64,000 nucleotides of DNA, taken from contig NZ_CP036271.1 of assembly GCF_007745175.1 (NCBI RefSeq), positions 4,352,314 to 4,416,313 on the forward strand, written 5' to 3'. The notes beneath the pieces were generated by a model that saw nothing but the letters and a program-made list of their open reading frames with translations, was not told the DNA's origin and did no database searches. Source of the stretch: Caulifigura coniformis (GTDB lineage: Bacteria > Planctomycetota > Planctomycetia > Planctomycetales > Planctomycetaceae). The translations under genes and the position numbers were made by a program. This document shows, piece after piece, positions 26,381 through 35,224 of the stretch. How positions within the stretch are numbered: the stretch's first letter is position 1; every line of letters begins with the position of its first letter.

Positions 26381-27496
26381 TTAGCGTGCACCACCGCTCG
26401 GCGATGACATCACGTCCGCCATCTCGCGAAGCATCTGGACTATGTTCTCGCGCTCAGCTCTTTTCAGGCGGTGGTGTCTCGCGTCGCAGTATTCTCGAGA
26501 GTTCCTGGCAAGTCGCGTCGTGGTTGCAATTAGTCCTGACGCCGCCGCCCTGACGTTTACATCGGCCCACAGGGCCTTGACCTCGTTGATCTTTACCTCG
26601 TTCGTTCCGCTGTAGCGCTTGCATTGGATTAGGATGACTTCGGGGCCGGCAAAGACCCTGTCCTTTTCGAGGATGATGTCGACGCCGTCGTCGCCTCTGC
26701 CGGGCCCTATCTTGATCCTGTAGCCCAATCGCTTGTAGTACTCGGCCACCAGGTACTCGAACTGGCGCCAGTGGATCCTGTTGAGGTCTTCTCCCTGGGC
26801 GTTCAAGTAGTCGATGAACCGCTGGTCGAAGTAGGTCTCCGGGTCAGCCGGCGCTGCTTCGCTCTCGAACAGATCGTCGAGTTGGACGATGCCATTCCAT
26901 GACTTTGAAGTCGGAAGCCTGTCCATCACGTTGCGGATAGCGAACGCCCGCTTGATGTCCTGCCATTCAGGCAGAAGCGTCAGGCCTCGCACATGCTCGG
27001 TGGGTTCTTCACTCATCCCGTTCAGAAGCGCAGAAAGGTCCTGAACTGCTAAGTACCCCGTGGGCAAACGAAAATCGGGTTCGTCTTCGACTTTGCCGAG
27101 TCGATGCAGATGCGCCCGCACGAACCGGATGAGGAGCCCGATACTGTCCAAAGGCTCAGAAATCGCACCGACGCGGTGCAGCAGCAAAACCAGTCCCGAT
27201 TCGACCTCTCCGCCTTCGAGTCGGATGACATCGAGCGGATCTCCACTCCACCAAGGAGTCACGTTACTCTCGGTTCTCTTTTTGAGAAGCGAAACGGCCT
27301 TGGGGACTGTGACGCCGACTCCAGCCTTGATGCCAGTGAGCTCAACGATGGTGTCGAGGAAGTACTGTCGAACACGCGTGACATGCATGGCGAGGCAAAG
27401 AGATCGGAGGGAAGGGGGGAAAGAACTGGCACCAGCTAACGTAGAGGCCGCCCTGATGCCGTTCAAGAACCCCTGAGCTTTGTCGTTGACTCGCAT
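26381..27496 (-). CDS. Mrr-like restriction endonuclease
   Basis: A 371-residue protein. The C-terminal domain from residue 240 has the Mrr_cat (PD-(D/E)XK) motifs: Glu247 in WRQFEYLVAEYYKRLGYRI, the Asp pair in GRGDDGVDI (residues 267-274) and the QCKR motif at 291-294. The first 230 residues are unrecognised and may sense the target. Mrr-type enzymes cut modified or foreign DNA. It converges on the OLD-family gene and is divergent from the second recombinase, with a long palindrome between. An internal Met at residue 37 is an alternative start. Confidence 0.82.
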   Translation of the reverse strand: MRVNDKAQGFLNGIRAASTLAGASSFPPSLRSLCLAMHVTRVRQYFLDTIVELTGIKAGVGVTVPKAVSLLKKRTESNVTPWWSGDPLDVIRLEGGEVESGLVLLLHRVGAISEPLDSIGLLIRFVRAHLHRLGKVEDEPDFRLPTGYLAVQDLSALLNGMSEEPTEHVRGLTLLPEWQDIKRAFAIRNVMDRLPTSKSWNGIVQLDDLFESEAAPADPETYFDQRFIDYLNAQGEDLNRIHWRQFEYLVAEYYKRLGYRIKIGPGRGDDGVDIILEKDRVFAGPEVILIQCKRYSGTNEVKINEVKALWADVNVRAAASGLIATTTRLARNSREYCDARHHRLKRAERENIVQMLREMADVMSSPSGGAR

Positions 27497-27865
27497 CGCC
27501 CCGCTGTGGCACCGTCAGAATGGCGGATGCGTGAACAACTTTCGGCGAGCGAAGAGCCCCCTGAACGCGGCGGTCGCGCCACGAGAAAAAGGCGATCGCG
27601 CGGACCAGCGAAGCAGCAGGCAGCCCCAAATGCAGGCGAGCCCGCGTCGCGTTGGAGAGCGGCACCGTCCCCACTATTGGGGAAAGTGCCGCTCTCCAAC
27701 GCGGCGCGCGATGCTTCTGTGTTTGAAGAGTGTAGTGTCGCGCCAGAACGGTAGTCGCGGACCGTTTGCAACTGAACCAAGCTGGCGTCTTCGATGCGCC
27801 GGCCCAAGCCTCTTTCGGGACCGCGACCCCGACTGAGGTTTTTTCTTTTGTCGATGAGGTCTGCC
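27497..27865. other. Divergent intergenic region with a long palindrome
   Basis: This 369-bp spacer separates the divergent Mrr-like and recombinase genes. Open frames within it give unnatural protein sequence. Its main feature is the palindrome at 27648-27703. Both promoters should lie here. Confidence 0.45.
27648..27703. repeat. 56-bp palindrome with perfect 18-bp arms
   Basis: CGCGTTGGAGAGCGGCAC (27648-27665) is the exact reverse complement of 27686-27703. The 20-bp centre holds a second small stem (TCCCC/GGGGA around ACTATT). No run of T follows on either strand, so it is unlikely to be a simple terminator. It sits between two divergent genes. Confidence 0.8.
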
Positions 27866-29644
27866 ATGGTCTCCGTCGCGGAAACCAAGAGAGACGACAC
27901 GCAGTGCAGAGCTGTCGCCCAACTCGCCGGTAACAAGAAAGCATCTTGCACCGCGCCGGCGACGCTCCAGGGCCTTCTGTGGACGCATTACCGCAAAGCT
28001 CATTCTCGGGCGTCCGAAGCAACGGTGATGCGGCTCCACTACGTCGTTCGCTCCGTTGATCGTTTCACCGGCAGGTTGACATTGGTCGATGATCTCACCG
28101 AGGAGCTGTTCAACCGATGGGTGGAGCACCGGGAGAACCTGGTCTCCGCGTCGACCGCGTATCACAACCGGGTAGACTTCTTGACGCTCTGGAGATGGGC
28201 CTCGGCAGCGGGCTATTGTTCGACACCGCTGCCAAGTTCGCTGCATCGAGTCTCCGCCGAACAACGGAACGATGCGGCCGACCAATCGGCTTCCGGGCTG
28301 ACGCTTCGCCAACTTCTTTGGGACCGGTACGTCCCGAGCCGCCAGAACCTGAAGCCGAGCAGCGCCAAGCTCATCGAATACTCGGTCCGTTCATTCCAGC
28401 GCTACGTCACACGCCCCGTTCTCGTTGAAGAGTTGTCGGAAGACTTCGTGATGCCATTCCTGGCTCATCGCCGGCGGACAGTGTCGCTGGAAACGGCCAA
28501 ACGCGAAGCATCCAATTTGTTGTGCCTGTGGCGATTCGCCCTGCGGAAGCGACTTTGTGACAACCCGTTGCCGGAGGATTGGGAACCGATTCGGCTGACG
28601 CGAAAGATCCCGCGAGCATGGTCACTGGAGGAGTTCGGCAGAATTCTTGATGCCGCCAGCCATCGTGCCGGGATGTTTCGAACCCTTCCCGTCCACGCTC
28701 GCGACTTCTGGACTGCGCTGCTGCTCTTCCTGTACGAGTCCGGCGCACGCATCGGAGCCACAATGTGCATGGAAACGGCTGATGTGGTTCTGCCCCGTGC
28801 GCAGGCGATTCTAAGAGCGGACTTCGCGAAGACTGGCATCGAGTCTGTGGTCGACCTTTCGCCCGAAGCCGTAATCGCGCTCCAGGCCATCTACGATCCC
28901 AATCGCCGGGTTTTGTTCGACTGGCCCTATGCCCGTCGACAGCTGTGGCTGGACTATCGAGACATCGTGGTCGATGCGGGGCTCGAGACGGTCAAGGGCG
29001 AGGGATTCCACAAGATTCGTCGGACTTCAGCGACGCAAGCGGTCATCGCAGCAGGATGGGATCATGCCCGAGTCGCTTTGGGACATAGCCAGGAAGCGAT
29101 GACGCGTCGCTACGTCGACCTTCGGCAAGTCCCTCGACCGAAGATCCACCTGCCGCTCCCGAGCATCGTTCAGACGACCGCAGCGGCCAGCAGGCTCACC
29201 ATTGCGCCAAGCGACGGGCGGCCCGTCGCCCTCATCGCTTATCGCCCTGATCTGGCCGGCCGCCCTGCTGAGCCGATCGAGCCCGTCGACTCGCGGCTGT
29301 GGGAATTCCGACGCGGTGGTTGGGCTCAATATGGCGGCGGAAAGTGGCTGCGAATCAATTCCAGGTGGTTTGAGGCGCTCAAGGTGCTGGCCGCGGGAAC
29401 GGTGATTGACACCAATCGAGTGCAGCTTCTGTGGTCCCCTTCGCCCACGGATCCCATGCCGCCAAAGGCGATCGGCCGGGCCATCGGCAAGCTCCGCAAT
29501 TGGCTCCGGCGCGTGATGGACGCGCCGGCCGGGTTCGATCCGCTCCCATCGGCTGGCAAGCAACCGACGCGATGGCGCCTTCAGCAGCCGAGCGCGTCGG
29601 TCTCTGATCACCAGGTCCCGTCTCCGCTCGATCACGCCGGTTGA
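27866..29644 (+). CDS. Tyrosine recombinase with duplicated core-binding domain
   Basis: A 592-residue site-specific recombinase. Two copies of the N-terminal SAM-like core-binding domain lie at about 34-124 (LQGLLWTHYRKAHSRASEAT...) and 147-236 (LRQLLWDRYVPSRQNLKPSS...). Each ends in a W-aromatic helix and an N/S-x-L-P turn. The catalytic domain has Arg295 (ESGARIG), His382 and Arg385 (FHKIRRTS), His407 (LGHSQ) and the nucleophile Tyr416 (RRYVDL). Residues 450-592 are an extra C-terminal region with a possible winged helix. The ATG at 27866 has a GAGG ribosome site. It is unlike the integrase at 29726 and may resolve or invert DNA. Confidence 0.85.
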   Translation: MVSVAETKRDDTQCRAVAQLAGNKKASCTAPATLQGLLWTHYRKAHSRASEATVMRLHYVVRSVDRFTGRLTLVDDLTEELFNRWVEHRENLVSASTAYHNRVDFLTLWRWASAAGYCSTPLPSSLHRVSAEQRNDAADQSASGLTLRQLLWDRYVPSRQNLKPSSAKLIEYSVRSFQRYVTRPVLVEELSEDFVMPFLAHRRRTVSLETAKREASNLLCLWRFALRKRLCDNPLPEDWEPIRLTRKIPRAWSLEEFGRILDAASHRAGMFRTLPVHARDFWTALLLFLYESGARIGATMCMETADVVLPRAQAILRADFAKTGIESVVDLSPEAVIALQAIYDPNRRVLFDWPYARRQLWLDYRDIVVDAGLETVKGEGFHKIRRTSATQAVIAAGWDHARVALGHSQEAMTRRYVDLRQVPRPKIHLPLPSIVQTTAAASRLTIAPSDGRPVALIAYRPDLAGRPAEPIEPVDSRLWEFRRGGWAQYGGGKWLRINSRWFEALKVLAAGTVIDTNRVQLLWSPSPTDPMPPKAIGRAIGKLRNWLRRVMDAPAGFDPLPSAGKQPTRWRLQQPSASVSDHQVPSPLDHAG

Positions 29645-29725
29645 GCAGCACACGCATCGAAATCCGCCAGGACGCGCGGGGTTCTACGCACGGATGCGCG
29701 CCCTCAGATCTCGGAGAGCATTCCC

Positions 29726-30958
29726 GTGTCACATGAAACCGTCAAAGTCCACGTCGTCAACTACGGTCGCGCAACGCTCTACATGAGGTATCTCGACCCG
29801 ACGACGGGGAAGCATGTCGCGCGCTCAACAGGCACCAAGAAACAAGCGGAGGCAGAAAAAGCCGCCGGCAAATGGGAAGCGGAGCTGCGAGAGGGACGGT
29901 TCAAGCCGCGGTCGCGAATCACATGGGCCGAGTTTCGCCGCCGATACGAGGACGAAGCGCTGTCTGCTCTGGCCAATGGTTCAGCTGAGCGATATGGGAC
30001 CGTCCTCGACGACGTCGAGTCGACGATCTCCCCTGCCCGGCCGGCCGATATGACAGCGGAGAAGATCAGCCAGTGGCAGCAGTCGCTTCGTGCCCGGAAG
30101 CTGTCTGAAAACACGATCCGCAGCTACTCGTCGACACTGCGGGCGGCGCTCAACTGGGCGCACGAGGTTGGCATGGTGCATCACCCGGCCAAAGTCCGAA
30201 TGCCGGCCAGGGCGACCGTGGGCAAGGTGATGAAAGGCCGCCCGATCACGACCGAGGAATTCGACCGAATGCTCGCGAAGGTGTCCCTCGTCGTCACGGG
30301 GAAGCGGCCGCAGGGCGCGGCGGAGCGAGTCGCCGGGTGGGAGTTCACGCTTCGCGGTTTGTGGTGGAGCGGCCTGAGACTCGGAGAAGCGCTGGCTCTT
30401 ACTTGGGATGGCCGGGAACTTTCAATCGACCTGGCCGGGAAGCGGCCCATGCTCCGCATCTCTGCGGGCTCAGAGAAAGGACACAAGGACCGGATCCTGC
30501 CGTTAGCGCCCGAGGCCGCCGAATTCTTCCTGGCGGTCCCTGAAGCTCATCGCACGGGGTTCGTGTTCAATCCCCTGTCTTCGCGTGGAACACGCTTGCC
30601 CGCCCGCGAAGCCGGACGAGTGATCTCCCTGATCGGTGAGAAAGCCGGGGTGAAGGTGAACGAAGGGACGTACAAGGGCCGATCGCATGTGAAGTTCGCC
30701 AGCGCTCACGATCTCCGCCGCGCGTTCGGCCTTCGATGGGCGGGTCGGGTCATGCCCGCTGTGCTTCAGCAGCTCATGCGACACGAGAACATCGAGACGA
30801 CGCTGCGGTACTACGTTGGCTCCGATGCCGACGGAATGGCAGAGATTCTCTATGCCGCAGTCCCCAAAGCGCCGTTAGGTAACTCTTCAGGTAACTCTGC
30901 CCCTCAGCACGAAGAGGCCGCCGACCAAGCTTGCGACGCAAACCATGTCAGCGGTTGA
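29726..30958 (+). CDS. int: Tyrosine integrase of the element
   Basis: A 410-residue lambda-type integrase. The N-terminal arm-binding-like domain spans residues 1-60 (YGRATLYMRYLDPTTGKHV). A SAM-like core-binding domain follows at about 65-155. The catalytic domain has Arg218 (WSGLRLGEAL), a Lys in EKGHKDR (251-254), His328 and Arg331 (AHDLRRAF), His353 (MRHEN) and a Tyr at 362-363 (TLRYYVG). The GTG start at 29726 has a GGAG ribosome site. The gene ends two bases before the attR repeat and its last codons carry two AGGTAACT boxes. It almost certainly inserted the element. Confidence 0.93.
   Translation: MSHETVKVHVVNYGRATLYMRYLDPTTGKHVARSTGTKKQAEAEKAAGKWEAELREGRFKPRSRITWAEFRRRYEDEALSALANGSAERYGTVLDDVESTISPARPADMTAEKISQWQQSLRARKLSENTIRSYSSTLRAALNWAHEVGMVHHPAKVRMPARATVGKVMKGRPITTEEFDRMLAKVSLVVTGKRPQGAAERVAGWEFTLRGLWWSGLRLGEALALTWDGRELSIDLAGKRPMLRISAGSEKGHKDRILPLAPEAAEFFLAVPEAHRTGFVFNPLSSRGTRLPAREAGRVISLIGEKAGVKVNEGTYKGRSHVKFASAHDLRRAFGLRWAGRVMPAVLQQLMRHENIETTLRYYVGSDADGMAEILYAAVPKAPLGNSSGNSAPQHEEAADQACDANHVSG
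30877..30896 (+). promoter_or_regulatory. Candidate right integrase arm sites (two AGGTAACT boxes)
   Basis: AGGTAACT lies at 30877-30884 and 30889-30896, 12 bp apart, inside the 3' end of the integrase gene and 65-84 bp from the attR core. Spacing and orientation match the left pair at 18648/18660. Confidence 0.7.
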
Positions 30959-30960
30959 AG

Positions 30961-31482
<522 letters not shown>

Positions 31483-32445
31483 ATGAACGACGGCCGCGGC
31501 TCGCGACGTGTTGGGGGCTTGGTCGATCCCGGCCGAACGCTCCCGGCGTTCACCCTGATCGAACTGTTGGTCGCCATTGCCGTGATCGCGATCCTGGTGT
31601 CGCTGTTGCTGCCGGCGGTCCAGCAGGCGCGTGAAGCGGCCAGGAAAACCCAGTGCCGGAACAACCTGCACCAGTATGGGATTGCCCTGCACAGCTACGT
31701 CGATACCCACAAGCTGTTCCCTCCCTCGAGCACGAGCGACGTGGAACAGGGGGGCTGGATCGACGCTCCCATCTCGCGAGACCTGCACAGCTGGCACATG
31801 ATGACGCTTCCGCAGATCGACCAGTCGAACCTCTATCAGCAGGTTGACCAGAAGGTGTCATCCCTGCACGCCAACAACCGGGACGTGGCCCGCGTCCGGG
31901 TGCCGGTGCAGCGTTGTCCGTCTTATTCCGGTCGGACGTTCTCGGCCGACGCCAGCTATACGAGGTTCGGTCTCGAATACGCGACGACGAACTATGTCGC
32001 CATGGGAGCGACGTCGGCCGGGGTCATCTATGGAGCAAACACGGGGCTATTCGCGCCCGAGGGAATCCTGTTTCCACTCTCGTCGACCCGCATCGACGAC
32101 ATCACGGACGGAACGTCAGACACGGTCCTGCTCGTCGAGACACGCGAGGAGGACTATTCCGTATGGGTGGATGGGGGCGTCATGGCGGTGGTCGCGACGT
32201 TCTACGACGAAGGGAACTCACCGACCTATGCCGGCCGCGGGACGGCGCTCAATCACACGCCCTATTTCGAGTACGAGACTCCGAACGTCAAATGGGGACC
32301 TTCCAGCATGCACAGCCAGGGAGCGTTTCACTTATTTGCCGACGGCGGAGTTCGATGGGTTTCGAACACCATCGACCAACGGCTCTACCTGGCGATCGTC
32401 ACGAAAGCCGGCAAAGAGCCGAACGCCGCGGGGGCGATCCAATGA
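31483..32445 (+). CDS. DUF1559 pilin-like protein (H-X9-DG type)
   Basis: A 320-residue protein of a family strongly expanded in planctomycetes. The N-terminus has a type IV pilin-like cleavage and methylation motif and helix (AFTLIELLVAIAVIAILVSLLLPAVQQAREAARK). The DUF1559 domain follows, and near the C-terminus the motif His-(9 residues)-Asp-Gly appears as HSQGAFHLFADG. It is probably exported and cell-surface associated; its function is unknown. The ATG at 31483 was chosen over an upstream frame extension. The next gene overlaps its stop by four bases, so the two are coupled. Confidence 0.9.
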   Translation: MNDGRGSRRVGGLVDPGRTLPAFTLIELLVAIAVIAILVSLLLPAVQQAREAARKTQCRNNLHQYGIALHSYVDTHKLFPPSSTSDVEQGGWIDAPISRDLHSWHMMTLPQIDQSNLYQQVDQKVSSLHANNRDVARVRVPVQRCPSYSGRTFSADASYTRFGLEYATTNYVAMGATSAGVIYGANTGLFAPEGILFPLSSTRIDDITDGTSDTVLLVETREEDYSVWVDGGVMAVVATFYDEGNSPTYAGRGTALNHTPYFEYETPNVKWGPSSMHSQGAFHLFADGGVRWVSNTIDQRLYLAIVTKAGKEPNAAGAIQ

Positions 32446-33068
32446 AATTCCCCCTGGCGCTGATGGCCGGCCTGCTGATCTGTCTGCTGTCCGGATGCGG
32501 TCCCGGACCGGGCGACTGGATATCACAGGTGAAATCGTCGGACGTCACGGTTCGTCGCGCGGCAGCGGAACGGCTGGCCCAGGCGGCGCCGACATCGGCC
32601 GACACCGTCACCGCATTGACGGAGGCGGTGGCTGATGCCGATCCCGAAGTGAGGCGCTGGGCCTGTCGGGGGCTGGGACGTCATGGCGCCAGGCAGGCGG
32701 TCACGCCTCTCGAGCAGCGGTTGAGCGATCCGGCTGTTGCGGTTCGCCGGGCCGCGGCCTTTTCACTGCAGCTCGTGGCGCCGGAGTCGCTGGCCTTTCG
32801 CGAAGAGTTGCTGGCGGGGATGCGCGAGGGCGATGGGGGGCTGCTGGTGGCCATCCGGGGATTCGAGCCACCGGCCAGTTGGGCGGTTCCCGTCCTTCTC
32901 GACCTGACCAGAGATCGCAGGCCCGGAATCCGGCGGCTGGCGATCGAGGCGCTCGGGGAGATTGCACCGGCGATGGAGGCGCCCCGAAAAGCGATGGAAG
33001 CGGCCCGCCGGGATCCAGACGACAGGGTGCGCGAGGCCGCCAAGCTGATCCTGAACCGCAGACGCTGA
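32442..33068 (+). CDS. HEAT-repeat lipoprotein
   Basis: A 208-residue protein with a lipoprotein signal (MKFPLALMAGLLICLLSGC, with the lipobox cysteine at residue 19). About four HEAT-like repeats follow, with the motif DxxxxVRRxAAxxLxx (for example SSDVTVRRAAAERLAQ, DADPEVRRWACRGLGRHG, SDPAVAVRRAAAFSL). Such repeats form a curved protein-binding surface. The start overlaps the DUF1559 stop (ATGA), so the two may act together at the envelope. Confidence 0.85.
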   Translation: MKFPLALMAGLLICLLSGCGPGPGDWISQVKSSDVTVRRAAAERLAQAAPTSADTVTALTEAVADADPEVRRWACRGLGRHGARQAVTPLEQRLSDPAVAVRRAAAFSLQLVAPESLAFREELLAGMREGDGGLLVAIRGFEPPASWAVPVLLDLTRDRRPGIRRLAIEALGEIAPAMEAPRKAMEAARRDPDDRVREAAKLILNRRR

Positions 33069-33365
33069 GCCGTCACCTCTTTCGGCGGGCTTGCGTGGCT
33101 CGCGGTTCGGTTACCGGCCAGAGTGTCTGCAGAACGGACACGCTCCTGATCGATGGCGTGGAACCCCGGCGCGATCCCAAGGGAGCAATTTGCCGCGATT
33201 CTGCGGCCATCAAGGCAACGCCAGTTCGAAGTTGAAACGCGCGGACTTCTTTTCACTTTGATTCCCGAAACGACTGTGGCCAGCGCTCGTCAGCGGCATG
33301 ACACCTGCATCGCTGGAGTCCGCTGGACGCGATGGGGAACGTCGAGTCGTGAAGGAGCCGCTGAG

Positions 33366-33671
33366 ATGCCGCAGGGGGACAAGGGAAAATACACGGCGAA
33401 GCAGAAGCGGAAGGCCGAGCACATTGCTGAATCGTACGAGGAACGGGGAGCTTCAAAGAAAGTCGCGAAGGCCCGAGCGTGGGCGACAGTCAATGCAACG
33501 GACGGCGGCGGCAAGAAAAGTGGTTCTGGCCGCGGCAGGACTGAGAACAAAGCTCCGGCGACAAAGGGGGGACGCAAAGGGGGAGCGGCATCCGCCGCGC
33601 GACCGGCAGCAGCCCGCAAGGCATCTGCCCGGAAGGCCGCTCGCACGAGAGCGAAGAACCAATCGAGTTGA
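33366..33671 (+). CDS. Small basic protein with Lys/Ala/Arg-rich tail
   Basis: A 101-residue protein. The first 50 residues (GDKGKYTAKQKRKAEHIAES then YEERGASKKVAKARAWATVN) match a small family often labelled plasmid stabilisation protein, without known activity. The tail is rich in Lys, Ala, Arg and Gly (APATKGGRKGGAASAARPAA, KASARKAARTRAK) and resembles histone H1-like DNA-condensing tails. The ATG at 33366 follows a GAGCCGCTGAG stretch. It lies outside the mobile element. Confidence 0.7.
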   Translation: MPQGDKGKYTAKQKRKAEHIAESYEERGASKKVAKARAWATVNATDGGGKKSGSGRGRTENKAPATKGGRKGGAASAARPAAARKASARKAARTRAKNQSS

Positions 33672-33706
33672 TCCGGCGCGACCGTACGCGCGCGAGCCGC
33701 CTTTTG

Positions 33707-33764
33707 ACCAGCGTCGCTCAGGTCGATTCCCCCAGAATCGACCGGGCGGCGCTGGTTCTTTCGT
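33707..33764. terminator. Bidirectional terminator between convergent genes
   Basis: GGTCGATTC (33721-33729) pairs with GAATCGACC (33735-33743). Outer arms ACCAGCG and CGCTGGT extend the stem. TTCTTTC follows on the plus strand and CAAAAG on the minus strand. It lies between the small basic-protein gene and apgM. Confidence 0.7.
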
Positions 33765-33765
33765 T

Positions 33766-34971
33766 TCAGCGTCCGAAGAATCTCGGCATGAGTTCGCAAC
33801 CGCGGTCGAGCACCACGCCGCTCTCTGCAGCGGCGGGCTCGTCATAGGTTGTACCGCGGGCCTCGATTCCCGCGCCGCACATCGCGAACGGAACGTAGCC
33901 GTGGCTGTGCGTTTTCGTGCGGCAGAAGGTGGGATGGTCGGGGCACACGATCAGGCGATAATCCCCCTGCTCCTTCAGGTAGGCATGGAGCGGTCCGACG
34001 ATATGGTGATCGATGTTCTCCAGGGCCCGCACTTTTTCGTCCGTGTGTCCCTCGTGGGAAGCTTCATCCGTGGCTTCGACGTGGACGACGATGAAGTCGG
34101 TCCCTCCCTTCAGGGCCTCGATGGCGTAGCGGCCCTTGGCGGCGTAGTCGGTATCGAGATACCCGGTGGCGCCGGGCACTTCGATGACCTGCCAGCCCAG
34201 GAGCCGCCCGATGCCCCGGAGCAGATCGACGGCGGTGATCACGGCCCCCTGCACTCCGAATCGGTCGGCGAAGGGAACAAACGCCGGCCGGCGTCCCTGG
34301 CCCCAGAGCCAGATCTGTGTCGCCAGAGGCTCGCCGCGCGCCGTCCGCTCGCGATTGACGTCGCAATCGGCGAAGAGCTTGGCGCTAGCATCCATCATGG
34401 CTCGGAGGTCGCAGGCTCCTGAGCCAAGAGGCAGGTGACCGGCGATCGGCTGGTCGGTGATGTCGTGCGGCGGTGTGGTCGTGGTGTCCTGCTTCAGGGG
34501 AGCACGTCCGTCCCGTGAGCGGTAGAGCAGCAGGTTTCGGTAGCTGACGCCCTGGTAGAACTTCCAGTGCTCGTCGCCGCAGTGCTGTTTCTGAAGCATC
34601 TCGATCAGCCGCGCGCCGTCGGCGTTCGAGATCTGGCCAGCCGTGAAACTCTTCATCACTCCCCGGTCGACGGTGACGAAGTTGCAGCGGACGGCCCAGT
34701 CGTCGGCTCCGAGCTCGATGCCCTGGGCCGCGGCCTCCAGCGGCGCGCGCCCCGTGTGGAACTGCAGCGGGTCGTAGCCGAACAGACTCATCGTCCCGAC
34801 GTCGCTCCCGGATGGCATGCTGGCCGGCACGTGGTCGGCCAGACCTGTTTCGCCGAGACGTGCAATCGCGTCCATGTGGGGCGTGCGAGCCGCCTGCAAC
34901 GGGGTTTTGCCTCCCAGCGAGGCCTGTGGCTCGTCGGCGCAGCCATCCGGAATGACGAGGGCGTACTTCAT
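33766..34971 (-). CDS. apgM: 2,3-bisphosphoglycerate-independent phosphoglycerate mutase, ApgM type
   Basis: Interconverts 3- and 2-phosphoglycerate in glycolysis without the bisphosphate cofactor. The 401-residue protein belongs to the archaeal-type branch of the alkaline phosphatase superfamily. It starts with the metal motif VIPDGCADEP and has MPSGSDVGTMSLFGYDP, with the catalytic serine. Later come VVHVEATDEASHEGHTDEKV and CPDHPT, which bring metal-binding Asp and His residues. Length and order are normal. The ATG at 34971 gives the conserved MKYALVIPDG start. Confidence 0.92.
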   Translation of the reverse strand: MKYALVIPDGCADEPQASLGGKTPLQAARTPHMDAIARLGETGLADHVPASMPSGSDVGTMSLFGYDPLQFHTGRAPLEAAAQGIELGADDWAVRCNFVTVDRGVMKSFTAGQISNADGARLIEMLQKQHCGDEHWKFYQGVSYRNLLLYRSRDGRAPLKQDTTTTPPHDITDQPIAGHLPLGSGACDLRAMMDASAKLFADCDVNRERTARGEPLATQIWLWGQGRRPAFVPFADRFGVQGAVITAVDLLRGIGRLLGWQVIEVPGATGYLDTDYAAKGRYAIEALKGGTDFIVVHVEATDEASHEGHTDEKVRALENIDHHIVGPLHAYLKEQGDYRLIVCPDHPTFCRTKTHSHGYVPFAMCGAGIEARGTTYDEPAAAESGVVLDRGCELMPRFFGR

Positions 34972-35224
34972 TGTGAGCAGGACTTATTGACCGGCCTGAG
35001 GCCGGTGAAAATTGGAACGAAGGTCGGGGCGCGTCGCATCTTCCCACGGCGGGCTCTATGTCACAACGGCGGATCGGACCGTCGCCATGCGTGAGAACGC
35101 AGGCCGTGCTTCCCGTTGAGGGGGAAGCACCAATGTTTGGGACATCCTTCTTTACCGCGGTCCCTCACTGAGCGATCATTCCCGGTTGAGCGGCAAAGCG
35201 TTCTTTAATTCGTGGCCAACTCTG

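Noticed and set aside
31483-32445. Classical secretion pseudopilin at the DUF1559 gene
   Set aside because: The pilin-like helix is present, but the DUF1559 domain and H-X9-DG motif place it in a separate planctomycete family, away from the pseudopilin operon.
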